NCBI RefSeq assembly: GCF_000001735.4
Contig: NC_003071.7
Span: 9,231,151-9,295,150, forward strand
Direction: 5' to 3'
DNA length: 64,000 bases
Origin: Arabidopsis thaliana
Lineage: Eukaryota; Streptophyta; Magnoliopsida; Brassicales; Brassicaceae
Of the stretch, positions 1-12,399 are shown piece after piece. How positions within the stretch are numbered: position 1 is the stretch's first letter; the number at the start of each line of letters is the position of its first letter. Made by a program: the position numbers and the translations under genes. The notes beneath the pieces were generated by a model. It was not told the origin of the DNA and did not search any database. It saw only the letters and a program-made list of their open reading frames with translations.

Positions 1-147
1 TTGGTAACAGAGCTTGGCTAGAGTAATTATAACTAGAGTTATCTCGATCACCCGGTAAAACAAATCTAAGAGTACTTGAGCCCGAGACTTCTTCACAACA
101 ACCTTCATCTTTCTTGGTTTAGCCTTCTGAGTACTAAGCGAATCCAT
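1..147 (-). CDS. 5' end of a gene running off the left edge; likely At2g21560-type unknown protein
   Basis: On the minus strand an ATG at 147-145 opens a frame that stays open for 49 codons to the window edge. The protein begins MDSLSTQKAKPRKMK, a basic stretch, and then has a hydrophobic run of about 15 residues (VIEITLVIITLAK). No stop or splice donor is seen before the edge. A TATA box about 240 bases upstream and an AT-rich leader fit a promoter. The position next to RPS25 matches the unknown, nucleolar-like protein gene At2g21560 (paralogue At4g39190), but that name rests on remembered gene order, not on a recognised domain. Function unknown. Confidence 0.7.
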   Translation of the reverse strand, partial: MDSLSTQKAKPRKMKVVVKKSRAQVLLDLFYRVIEITLVIITLAKLCYQ

Positions 148-384
148 TGGCGTTGAAGGGAAAAAGATTAACTTAAAACAGTAGGATCTGAAGGAGAGAA
201 GCTTTGTAACTTCAAGCTTAAATCTTCTTTGAAGATCAAACAAAGATGTTGTAGAGAAAAAGGAGAATTTGATTTTAAGTTTGTGGAGCAAAAAAAAACA
301 GAGAAGAGTGTGTGTCTGTTTTTCTCTCTCTCTTTGTTTGTGTGTTTTTTGTTAGCTTGAAAGAATGTAACTTTGCAATGAGAG

Positions 385-394
385 TATTTATAAA
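385..394 (-). promoter_or_regulatory. TATA box of the left-edge gene
   Basis: Read on the minus strand this is TTTATAAATA, a good plant TATA box. It lies about 240 bases upstream of the minus-strand ATG at 147, leaving a leader of roughly 200 bases that is rich in CT and GA runs. Confidence 0.6.
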
Positions 395-3043
395 GAGTCA
401 CTGAGTGCTTTGCTTTCTTTTTCCACGAACCATTTCTTTTTTCAATTGGATTACAGTTATTATGTTCTTATTTGACAAAAACAGAAAAATTAATTCATCT
501 TTCACCCTTAAATTATGAATCTACTTGAACTGAAAATCTAATAAAAATCATAGTTTTGTGTCCTTATATTTTCATTTGACTCCATAGACTCCATTGTCTT
601 GTTGTATTTTTAAGATTGTATTTACGTTTATATGTAAGATATATGATTTGTATCATCAAAGCAAAATCATAATAGTTTAGTAATATAAAGCTTATATTTT
701 AACAAGCAAAAATCATTACCATAACTCTTGTTGTCTTGTAAATAACAACGTTGAAACAATCGAACCAGATGCTGTAATGGTTAGTGATTTACTTTTCAGA
801 AGTTTGACAAGTAAACTTTAAAATATTTATTTTTTAAAAAATTAACACAAATATTTTAATTGCAAAATAAAGAAGATTAGTTGGAGAAATATCTAGTTTA
901 AAGAAGATTAGCTCTTTCACTAATAAACAGTAAGAAGAAGAAAAATGAGATGATGAGAAGCTAATGATTTGGAACCGATTGTTTTGGCAAAATAAATGTG
1001 TAGTTAATTTTATTTTATTTGGTCAAACTAAAAATGTACTATGATTAATTTATTATATAATTTTAATAGGTAATTCAAAATTGTGGTTCACTCTGTTATA
1101 GTATGCCAATTAAACAAGTAACATATTCACTTTTTCTTATAAATACTATTTGATCATGGAAAGTGTGCAGTTCCTAAAGAATATGTTAGTTAAAAAGCCA
1201 TGCTTCACTTGTTATAATTATAATACTCCAATTTATGGTTGCGTTATTTACATTTCCTTGCAGTGAAAATGAATTTTAAGCAAAGGGCATTAGATATTAC
1301 CTCTACAAGTAGAAGTAGACTAGTAGTCATATTAGAAGCAACAAGATGTAATAGTTTTAACTATGGAAACAAAAGAAATATACTCACTTACAATGATTTG
1401 TAATTTTGTTGTGTTATTATATGCATGCAAAATGCAACCATTGTTGACAAGTAGAAGTGACTAAAAACTTTCTACATAGATAGATGCAAATTGCGATAGA
1501 TACTTGCGTATATGCGTGGGATATGTCTCATTAAGTTATGATTAAATTAGTAATCACATCTGTTGTTTCATTGGTAAAATAGATCATGCACTACAGCACT
1601 AGCTATCTCATCCATTTGTAATTATTTACTCGAGTCATAAAGCAGCCCACCATTAGTTTTATATGTCCATCATTTAAAGTTTCATTGATTTCGATCACAA
1701 CAAATTAATCTCTTAAAGTAATGCGTATCACCATATTTAAATGAATTTTGTTGCAAAAAGGTTTTAGGACTTGAATGATTGGTACAAAGTATGTCTATGG
1801 TGCCAAATAAAAATACTTTAGGATATAAAATATATACTATTCTAGTCGCATATTAAGAAACTTATAAAATCTATATCATTTTTCTTATTTCCACACAAAA
1901 CATGCTACTTCTCCAATTCATAATTAAAAATATAGAAGAAACCATTACTTCTTCACTAAGAGATTGAGAAATGGCTTCTACTTCCACAACTTCTCTTTGT
2001 TAATGTGTTTCTCACTTTATTTATGTCTTGTCTCTTTCTAACCAAAAGTATGTATATGTGGTTTCATTTCAATTCTAATTTTGTTATTGGATACACTTTG
2101 AACAAAAATTAAAGCCCCACTTCTTTTTTTCATAAAGACATCTTCATAATTGCTCATAAGTGTAACGTGTCATTCGGTGCTTCAATCAACACGATGCAAA
2201 TAATGAAGTGTATATGTCTAGTCTACGTGTTCTTATACATAAATCACACTTATCCATAAATGGTTTACGTTTTATTTCATATTATCAACCGATTTAGATG
2301 CTAATTAATTTGAGTTGTCCACAAAATATTTTTGGACCTGAAATTTACAATCTGAGTTGTACTACAGATACCGTTTTTGTGTTATTTGATTCATAATTTA
2401 AATTATTATGGAGACCTGATTGGACCTCAAGAGGCACAAGAGAATACTTTCTTTTACATAAAATGTATATGTGGGCCTTTAAAATCTATGGACTGTTTTC
2501 TTTTATTTATAATATGAACTTAGATTTATAGATTATGGAGCTTACTGCACACAAACTCACAAATGAATTTAGTTGATGAAATTATTGTTATAATGTTATT
2601 CTAAGAAGAAGAAAATGTGACTCCTTTTCTGGTGGCAAATCTATAAAGAACCAGAATCTGATCGAGTTTCATAATTAATATCGCATTCGTATATCGCAAT
2701 ACATAATTTAATTCTCAAGTTGATCATAGAGGTTTTTTATAACATTTGTTTCCGCCATCGCATGTGAGTCAGTGAGTGCATGCTGATTCAGTTTCACTAA
2801 GCTGATCTACACTGTGTAAATGTGTATAATTGCCTATACTATACCTAAAATCTTTAATAAAAAATAATTATAATCCAAAAACGACAAACAGTTTCAGTAA
2901 AAGAAAGAAATAATTTTCTGACACGTTGCGTTTTACTTCATTTATCCAGAAAGCAATTGTGTCCATGCTAAGGGAAAGTTACTGCACAATAAATAAATAA
3001 AAACAATTTTTAAATAACATTTTTGTGTCACGTGACAAAAAAT
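395..3043. other. AT-rich intergenic region, no gene seen
   Basis: About 2.6 kb of AT-rich DNA with stops in all frames. A ten-codon open stretch beginning MASTSTTSLC at 1971 is too short to support as a gene. I see no RNA gene, repeat or mobile element that I can name here. Confidence 0.6.
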
Positions 3044-3126
3044 CCGACCTGCCGGAATCGAACCAGCGACCTAAAGATCACAGCAACTACTACAGTCTTC
3101 CGCTCTACCAACTGAGCTAAGGTCGG
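3044..3126 (-). tRNA. tRNA-Tyr (GTA) with an 11-nt intron
   Basis: Read on the minus strand this gives a full tRNA of 72 nt after removing an 11-nt intron at 3079-3089. The acceptor stem pairs CCGACCT with AGGTCGG. The D-loop holds AGTTGGTA and the T-arm GCTGG/CCGGC closes on TTCGATT. The anticodon GTA is at 3093-3091, and the intron sits one base 3' of it, the standard site in plant nuclear tRNA-Tyr genes. The gene looks intact, and no CCA is encoded, as expected for a nuclear tRNA. Confidence 0.95.
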
Positions 3127-3455
3127 TATGTTCATTACGCATAATTGTATTCAACCGTTATTTAGACTTATAATGCTAGGAGATCTATTTAACGCTAGAC
3201 GTAAAGCTCATGGGACTATAGGGAGGTTTCATCCATATACAAGAAGATTCACATAAAAGTTTTAGATACAGAATGCATTCAAAAGTCATTTTTTTTTAAA
3301 ATTAGGTCAATAGTTTTCTAGAAAAAATCGAATGAATTCATTACCAAAATATGAGTGTATATGAATTCACTTAAATTGTATCACAAAATTAAATGATATT
3401 ATTTTAAATTACATATTTATATTTTAAAAACAAATATTTATTATTTAGTATCAAT

Positions 3456-3624
3456 TATATTAACTGATATAAGGATCTGTTTTACTCAAGTGGTTAAGTC
3501 CATTTGACTTCACCTTCCCCACTGAAGTTCGACTCTACTAAATTGCGTTATCACGCATAATAGAGATTAATTATGGATTGGACTTTGTCGATTAAAAAAT
3601 ATCAAAAAAAATATATTAACAGAT
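3456..3624 (+). mobile_element. tRNA-derived SINE with target site duplication
   Basis: The body is about 3469-3611. It has a pol III A-box-like segment (ACTCAAGTGGTTAAGTCC, near 3484) and a B box (GTTCGACTC, near 3528) at tRNA-like spacing, a short tRNA-unrelated 3' part, and an A-rich tail ending near 3611. It is flanked by a 13-bp direct repeat, TATATTAACTGAT at 3456-3468 and TATATTAACAGAT at 3612-3624, one base apart. A-box, B-box, A-rich tail and flanking duplication together define a plant SINE of about 140 bp. I cannot assign the subfamily (AtSB/RathE type) without a library search. The nearly matched duplication suggests a fairly young insertion. Confidence 0.8.
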
Positions 3625-4334
3625 GTTTACAGTAAACTAAATAAAATGATTCCATTTCTATTAGTTTGTATCAATTTTTAAAAAAATTAAAAGAAAATAG
3701 AAATTTACATCATTTAGATAACTGATGTATCTATTAATTTTTGTTAAGATCACTTTTTAAAATAATTCAAAATTTTACATCAATAAAAACTTTTTTTTTT
3801 TTTTTTTGGTGAATAATAAAAACTGATGTTAATATATACATTTATGGGTTATTTTCTTAAATAGAGGTAACCTAAAAAAAAATTGAGATCATCATCATCA
3901 CGCCTCTTAAGTTTTAACCAGACGTAGTTAGGTATATCTATTTTTTTTCTTTGGGGTTTCGACGCAAATTGATTTGTCCCTCATCAGGTAAGTTTTGTGA
4001 TGAATCATTGATTCTACGATTAGCTTCAGCCATCTATTCATCTCCTTTATCCTAGTTTTGTTTCTCTGTAATGTATAACACAATTTTAATTTGTGTTAAA
4101 CATGTATCTGCACTTATAACAAAGTATATATCCACCTTGATAGTTAAAACTCTGATACTACATATATGTTGGTACATCAATTTTGTTTTAGTCTAGTCTG
4201 TGTCTGGTTCTTAATGAGTATTGGTTCTCATGTTACATAGATTTATTACTAGATTCTAAATGGTTTTGAAATTTAGTGTATGTTTTGTGAATTTCTAAAG
4301 TTTATAGAGTGTACAAATCATTTTTCAGGTTTTG
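3625..4334. other. AT-rich spacer with a T17 run
   Basis: No gene is recognised. A run of 17 T lies at 3791-3807. From about 3890 the composition becomes more exon-like (ATCATCATCATCACGCCTC), possibly a leader upstream of the transposase-domain open frame at 4335, because a pyrimidine tract with CAG stands just before that ATG. Confidence 0.4.
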
Positions 4335-4598
4335 ATGGATAAGTCATGGATAAACAAACCACATTTATCTCAAGATTATATATTAGGGGTGAAACATTTT
4401 TTAGATTATGCATTTGATAAATTCAAAGTAGACGTGATGAAATGTCCATGTAATTGTTCTCTCGTCGAATATAAGTCAAGAGAAGATATCGAAGGTGATT
4501 TGATGTGCTTTGGCTTTTTAAGTTCTTACACAAATTGGATATTACACGAAGAAGATGTATGTCTCAGTTCTCACACGAAATGCAAGAGTACCTCCTGA
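4335..4598 (+). pseudogene. fragment with a transposase-associated domain (CACTA/En-Spm type)
   Basis: The open frame of 87 codons starts MDKSWINKPHLSQDYILGV and continues to a CPCNC zinc-ligand-like segment and GFLSSYTNWILHEED. This pattern (MDKSW at the start, a CPC motif near residue 37, then YTxWxxHGE-like residues) is the transposase-associated domain found at the N-terminus of CACTA transposon proteins. The frame ends just after that domain, so the catalytic transposase region is absent, and I see no CACTA termini around it. It is either a dead transposon piece or a small captured gene. An expressed host gene (possibly At2g21570) cannot be excluded, since an acceptor-like TTTTTCAG lies directly upstream. 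Confidence 0.65.
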
Positions 4599-5240
4599 TA
4601 TTGCTCCCTAGTGCTGCTCTCAATCTCTGGTCAGTTTTCTCATGTTTAACAATACCACAATGTAATTATTCATGGAATAAACTAAATTTTTGGAAAAATG
4701 CAGAAGTGGAGGCTATGGAATGCATGAAGTCGACCAAAATATTTCCGGGGAAATGTAATGAAACGTTCCACTGCGATCATGAATGCAGTAACTTTTGGTT
4801 TTCAATTAAGATTGTATTGTGATAATGAATGAGAATACATTTGTTCTCTTTTTGTTCTTTTGTGTTTGATTACAAAGTAATAATAATATGGTTAAGAGTT
4901 TTTTCTAGAAATACTTTAGAAACTTATCACTTTGGAAATTTTATTAGTTAAAATGTTTAGATATTATGCTAGGAAAAATCTCTGTATTTGCAACAATAAT
5001 ATCTAGATATTATAGTATGATAGAGCTTAAGGATAAAGAACCTATCTCGATACTTTTAGTTTGGGAGCTACATAAATATCTTCAACTACTCATTTGCAAT
5101 TAGATAGAAAAAAGTAGAAAACATAGAAAACGTGAATCAACAAAGCAGATTAATAATAAAAGAGTATTTTCTATTCGTAAGTTCTCTCAATTGTGTCCTA
5201 AAGTTTTCCGACGTTTCTCACATTTTCTTCATAAACCATA
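4599..5240. other. intergenic spacer, no gene seen
   Basis: AT-rich sequence between the transposase fragment and the RPS25 promoter. A second open frame overlapping the fragment (to 4822) has no recognisable domain. Confidence 0.5.
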
Positions 5241-5247
5241 ATTTAAT

Positions 5248-5378
5248 TGGGCTTAATAAATATATTGGGTTTATAAACATTAATGGGCTTGTTGAACAAA
5301 GAAGAAAACATTAATGGGCTTTCTCTGAGAAATGAAGCCTCTTAACGCTGAGAGACTCAGAAACCCTAATATATAAAT
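5248..5378 (+). promoter_or_regulatory. RPS25 promoter: three site II motifs, telo-box, TATA
   Basis: Three TGGGCT motifs (site II class, TGGGCY) are at 5248-5253, 5283-5288 and 5315-5320. A telo-box AAACCCTA starts at 5361 and a TATA-like ATATATAAAT runs to 5378, about 100 bases before the start codon. Site II plus telo-box is the usual pairing in Arabidopsis ribosomal protein genes, where TCP-type factors act in growing tissue. The leader after it is rich in CT, as in translationally regulated ribosomal protein mRNAs. Confidence 0.75.
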
Positions 5379-5478
5379 AACAAAACCAAAACTTCCTCAC
5401 TGTCGTCTGCTCTTAAGCCTCTCGTCTTTGCCTTTCGTCTCTTCTCTGCTCGCCGATCGTTACTCCGTCGAAATCACC

Positions 5479-6360
<882 letters not shown>

Positions 6361-7380
6361 AAAGCGTGACCTTTCAATGGTTTGGTTCTCGACTCTTTTC
6401 TTGGTTTTTGTCTTTTGATGTATACATTAATCATCAGAACTCTTATAGTTCTTTTTTGGTTCTCGTTACTTTGTGCTCCAGAACCTCTTTAGAATGTTGT
6501 TTTGAGATATTGTCTCTTTAATCGGAGTTGCTTTTTCCCTCTCAACAGTCATATGAATTTCAGAGTTTAACCGGAATCAGTATTAATTCGTATCGTAGTT
6601 GAAAAAGTGTCTGTAAACAAAAAAAGTGTGCCGTTCGATGTAGAAGCGCTAATTTACTATCATCACCATATCGTGTAGTTCTTTGTATCATCATCCTTAT
6701 CAATTTATCATTAACATATCATCATTGATTCGTTTAGGATTTAAATCCATTTTTATCTTTGAGACCAACATACCCAAGCCTTCAAATTATTAAACTACTC
6801 GGATATGTTTAGATCAATGAGGTGGTCCATCAACTTTCGTGTGAGAAATTCGAGTTAAAAGCTGGAGAAAACCACCAAAATGAGTTCTATGACAATTGTG
6901 CGGCTGTAAAACTAGTTCAACAACAACAGAAAACAATACCATTAATAATATTAAGCATCAATCAAGCTTCACTACTTTTGAGTCATACAAATGGTTACAA
7001 AAAACGTCACTTTCACACACTTGACATTGCACATGATAGGTGTTTTAGATATTTGTTCTTGTACCCTTCTAGGCAACCCTGACCCTGACCGTAGAAAATT
7101 TTCAAATGAAAGCATTTGGTTTATTCTTATTGTTTTAAACACAAGAGAACGTGTGTTAGATGAATATGGGCTGAGGGGTTAAACGTGTCCGTGTAGCAGT
7201 AGAGAAAGAGTATGGGAGAAACCAGAGCCGTCCGTTTTGTGTAACAGTCACATGACTCACATAGTCACATCACTATGATCTTCTCAATATTTTTTCTCTT
7301 AAAATAAAAAAAAATATTCAAATTTATTCATCAACAAAAAAGTATACTTTCTCGTGGGGCGATCACAGGACAAAACCAGA
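6361..7380. other. RPS25 3' region and APL4 promoter side
   Basis: The first 200 bases look like the RPS25 3' untranslated region (T-rich). No other gene is supported. The overlapping open frames at 6822-7182 have no domain. The APL4 leader appears to begin near 7380. Confidence 0.5.
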
Positions 7381-8211
7381 AAAAGTAACAGCTTCCTCCG
7401 TCAACTACGCACTTCACTGATTCAGTCTTCGATTTCAAACGATCAACAAACATTTTTATCATAATCATAATCAGAAAAAAGTGTTAAACTTTCTCGTGAG
7501 TTTATATACTCTGCTAACAATGCTGTTTATAATGGTTTTTGGTTGTTTCTTAAGTTTCTGTTTAAATTTCGGATTCTTCTATCTGGATCGTTGTTGTTAG
7601 CTTCTCAACATGTAAAAAGTTTCTATCTTTTGAGGTTTTTTCATTCCCATTATCGATTTTGCTTCTCTGGGTTTAGTTTTTAACCAATGTGCACTAGAAA
7701 AAAAGTTAATCTTTAGGATATGTTCTTTTAGTTTCATGATGAAAAATTGAAGCTTCATAGTATAATGATCCTTAAAGCCTGGTACTCATAAAACCATTAA
7801 TGTTCAAATTCAAGCTTCATAGTAATTTTGAGCTTTAGAGTATTTTGAAACTTCAAAGAGTTTTGTGTTTTGAGAATTTCAGGGATCTGTGTTTGTGAAC
7901 CATCTGGGTTTGTGGAAAGTTCGTAGCTTTCGAGGATTTATCTATTGGGTACTCTCAAGAAATGTCTTTTAGATTTTTTTTCAGAATTTTTCTGGTCGGT
8001 TTCACTTTAACACTTTGCTTAGATTTGAACAATGGGTTTGGATTATTCTATTACTAAATTTGATTATATTATTAAGTAAATAGTAACTGAAACGCTTTGT
8101 GTGTTATTCACTTTACTTGAAGCTTTTATTATTCTTCTCAGCAAATCGTATCTGCTATTAACTTTCCGAGGTTTCTGTTGTTTCATTTTTGTGTGTTTTG
8201 CAGCTAAAAAG

Positions 8212-11000
8212 ATGGATTCTTCTTACTCCTTTGCCTTGGGGACAAGTAGTTCTATTTTGCCAAAACTCAGTTTCAGGAATGTAGAGAACAGATTTTATGG
8301 TGAGAAGAACAACAACAATGGTTTGTGTAAACGTTTTGGATCAGATTTGGGCTCCAAGAAGTTTAGGAATCAAAAGTTCAAGCACGGTGTTGTTTACGCT
8401 GTTGCCACTTCAGATAATCCAAAAAAGGCTATGGTATGTTGATCAGTTTACTCTTTTCTCTTAAATGGCATTAGACAAAATTCTTAAGACTTGCCTCAAG
8501 AAGACTGCTTAATCGATTCCTGGAAAAGTCCAGAGTTCTTGATTCTGTTTGCTTTGTCTTTTCAGACAGTAAAGACTTCCATGTTTGAGAGAAGAAAGGT
8601 AGACCCGCAAAATGTGGCTGCAATCATTCTAGGAGGAGGCAATGGAGCTAAACTCTTCCCTCTTACAATGAGAGCCGCAACACCAGCTGTAAATATTCAT
8701 CTTACTTCGTTTTCTCTTACCGAATAAACCGAAACTGTAAATAACATTCATCGAATTAGGACCTCAAGGGTCTTATTTATGAAACAGTTTTTTTTTGTGT
8801 ACTGAAGATTCTTGTGTCTTCAAATTATGTTAGGTTCCTGTTGGTGGATGCTACAGGCTGATCGATATCCCGATGAGTAACTGTATTAACAGCTGCATCA
8901 ACAAGATATTTGTGCTGACACAGTTCAACTCAGCTTCCCTTAATCGACATTTAGCACGAACTTATTTTGGGAATGGCATAAACTTTGGAGGTGGTTTCGT
9001 AGAGGTACAAACACTATGACAATAATAACTCTCAGCACTCTTGATTTTTTCGAGGAATAAAAAGCAAAAGTAAAATCTTATTGAATAGGTTCTTGCTGCT
9101 ACACAAACACCAGGGGAAGCTGGGAAGAAGTGGTTTCAAGGAACAGCAGATGCTGTCAGAAAATTCCTCTGGGTGTTTGAGGTATGAACTTCACTTTTAC
9201 TGGTTTATTGAAGTCAGTTTCTTTGTGAACTTTGAATGGTCTTAAAGCTGTTGATTTCTTATAAAAAAAGGATGCCAAGAACAGGAACATTGAGAACATA
9301 CTTATTTTGTCTGGAGATCATCTCTATAGAATGAACTACATGGACTTTGTTCAGGTATTTATCCAAATTAAATAGATATGTTCATCATCATCTTAAATCT
9401 CTTTATAGTTGCACTAACTCAATCTGTTGTAATAGTCTCATGTGGATAGTAATGCGGATATTACTCTTTCGTGTGCACCAGTTAGTGAAAGGTTAGTATT
9501 CTTGAATCTCGTTTACGTCTTTTCTATGAGAAATCTCAGTTCTTAAAACTAGTTTTTGTGGATTCTTTAGCCGTGCATCAAATTTTGGTCTAGTAAAGAT
9601 TGATCGAGGTGGGCGTGTAATCCATTTCTCCGAGAAACCAACAGGAGTCGACCTGAAATCAATGGTATAGTTTTCTATGATTCTTAAAACAAATCAACTC
9701 CCAAAACTTAAAAACTTTTCTGTTTGTTTATTTACAGCAAACAGACACAACAATGCTTGGACTGTCTCATCAAGAAGCAACAGATTCTCCATACATTGCA
9801 TCAATGGGAGTTTATTGTTTCAAAACCGAAGCTTTGCTGAACCTTCTAACAAGACAGTATCCGAGTTCCAATGACTTTGGATCTGAAGTTATTCCTGCAG
9901 CCATAAGAGATCACGATGTTCAAGTAAGATTCTATAAAACTCACGTCTTGTCTTTCTTTTACCAGTTGAACACAACGAATGATCTAACAGTTTCGTATTG
10001 TTTTTGGCTAGGGATACATATTCAGAGATTACTGGGAGGATATTGGAACTATAAAGACATTTTATGAGGCTAATTTAGCTCTTGTTGAGGAGGTACATCA
10101 ACTCCACCTTATTATGACATCTTGGATACATTTCTCAACCTTTTGTTCTTGATCTGGTTCTGCAGCGACCAAAGTTTGAATTCTATGATCCAGAAACTCC
10201 GTTCTACACTTCTCCTCGGTTCCTCCCACCAACAAAAGCTGAGAAATGTCGGGTATGCATCAAAACTATCCTTTTCTTTATGGTTGTTTCTTTGATTCCA
10301 AATGCTAATTAAGTATGGTTCTGTTTTGATGATTTTGTTAGATGGTAGATTCAATAATCTCACATGGATGTTTCCTGCGAGAATGCAGCGTCCAACGTTC
10401 AATCATTGGTGAACGATCACGTCTAGACTACGGGGTTGAGCTTCAGGTGAATCTCTTAACTTTGATCTAAAACAATCGAAATTATTTTACGTATGTTGCG
10501 ATCAAACTGAGCTTGGTTTTCTTTCTTTCTTTTCCAAAGGATACATTGATGTTAGGTGCAGATTACTACCAAACTGAGTCTGAGATTGCATCTCTATTAG
10601 CAGAAGGAAAGGTTCCAATTGGTATTGGTAAAGACACAAAAATCAGGTAAGGTTTGCAAAAAGCACATAACATCCAAAAAAAACCCTCTTCAAATGATAG
10701 ATTTTTGTCTGAAGCGAAGAGTTTTTTTTGGTTCTGGGGATTTTATAGGAAATGCATCATTGACAAGAATGCTAAGATCGGTAAAAACGTGATCATCATG
10801 AACAAAGGCGTAAGTGTTTCGTGAATTTCTTCTCCCTTCAGATTTCCAACTGTTGAAGAAAGATCAAAACCTAAAAGACATTATTTCGATGTTTTCAGGA
10901 TGTACAAGAAGCAGATAGGCCAGAGGAAGGATTCTACATTCGATCAGGAATCACTGTGATAGTCGAAAAGGCGACAATTCAAGATGGTACTGTAATATGA
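8212..11000 (+). CDS. APL4: glucose-1-phosphate adenylyltransferase large subunit, plastid
   Basis: Fourteen coding exons: 8212-8433, 8566-8688, 8834-9004, 9089-9181, 9271-9354, 9436-9491, 9571-9664, 9738-9923, 10012-10092, 10166-10252, 10342-10446, 10540-10646, 10749-10809, 10899-11000; 523 residues. It makes ADP-glucose from glucose-1-phosphate and ATP for starch synthesis in plastids, working with the small subunit. Residues 1 to about 65 are a serine-rich basic transit peptide. The nucleotidyltransferase core follows: [50 protein letters not shown]. The C-terminal left-handed beta-helix holds hexapeptide-like repeats ([17 protein letters not shown]). GGGNG instead of the small-subunit form marks a large, largely regulatory subunit. 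A leader intron probably runs 7496-8203. Close paralogue of APL3. Confidence 0.95.
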
Positions 11001-11650
11001 ATGGAGAGCTTGAAAGTAAGTCCACCGAGCAACAATCTGAGATTAAAAAGCATTTTAGCTAGCCGGTGAATGAAAATAGAAAGCTTCGATCTTTTCTTTC
11101 CCGCAGTGCATCTACAACTAGAAGAACTCAAATTTAGAGATATAGATTTAGAGAACAATAAGAAACACAGTCAAGTATTGATCAGTGCTCCGGCCGAGCA
11201 GTCTTTCTCTCTTTTCACCTTTTGTATTTAGGAATCTTTGCTGATTCTCTTTATAATATTATTCAAAAAATAAGCAAACTATCTTCTGTCATTGTGCCAC
11301 ACACTTCCGCATTCTAAACTAAATACTTAAGCAATAATCAACCTGTTGTTAAAATGTAATTTGAAATCAAATACTAAATATCATCATACTAACTCATATT
11401 TATATAAAATCATTGAATGGATAAAACAAGATTTTGGTACTCCAACATAATGATATTGATTGAATTTTCAAATCAGTTAAAATACAAAAACCATAAACAA
11501 ACCTCCAGTTAATCAAATGTGAGATTGAGGGTTTAGAAGTGACAAAATAATAGTTAAGGGGGTGAATATGAAAACGAAACTAAGATGTGGGGTTACATTG
11601 AAGGCATTGAACCAAACATTTAAATTAATTTAATTAACAAAAAAAAAGGG
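11001..11650. other. APL4 3' region and spacer
   Basis: APL4 3' untranslated sequence followed by AT-rich spacer. No gene seen. The RER1B leader seems to start after about 11650. Confidence 0.5.
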
Positions 11651-12399
11651 AAAAAACGGATTCTTGTGATATTGAGCGTCGTCTTCTCTTCCTTAGCCAA
11701 AGCCAGATCTGCTTCTTTTTCGCTGCGTCGTCGAGAGGTCTCTCTTTGAGGAAGCTAATTCCTTCTTCTTCTTCACCATCCGTAAGTCTTTCAATCTCCA
11801 TTTTTCCAGAATCTTCGATTTTCTTCTTTCTCCGATTGATTCGTAGATTCTCTCCTCGCACTCCTTCTCGTTGTTTTAATGCTGCTTTCGATGAATTTGG
11901 GGATTACTTGTGAACTATTCAGTTCCGATTGTTCCGATTCCAGATCTAACTTTCGCGATTTGTTGAAATCTATTTCGCCGATGAGAAATAGTTTGTTTCT
12001 AGGGTTTTTGGATTCACTAGTGAGATTTGTTTAGCTAAGAGATGATTAATGGCGTTTTGTTGATTCGTTGTGCTTAACAAGTGGAGAAATCGAAGCTAGG
12101 GTTAATTTTTCCTTCATTCTTTGTTCTGGACTTCTGGATCTTATACGTAAGATTCACGAGATCTTCATTCTCGTGAGAAATGTTCTGGATACTCTTAGCT
12201 TATATAATCTATGCTTACAAGTTATAGCTAGTTTCGTGATAAATTAGTGTAAGAATCTGCTCATTGTTCTGTTTATAAGCTGAGTTAATCTTTCCACTAG
12301 CTGGTTAAGTTAGTTGCAGAGGCCATTTCATTGATTGTCTCTGAAGATTTAATATGATGGTATTGTGTATTTGCTCATTTCTAGGTTTCAAGAATAACA

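Noticed and set aside
168-401. 77-codon minus-strand open frame at the left edge
   Set aside because: It lies across the TATA box and leader of the left-edge gene and codes a low-complexity peptide; the ATG at 147 gives the better frame.
1971-2003. short ORF MASTSTTSLC
   Set aside because: Ten codons, no supporting splice pattern or homology.
5132-5314. 60-codon plus-strand open frame before RPS25
   Set aside because: It overlaps the site II promoter elements and has no domain.
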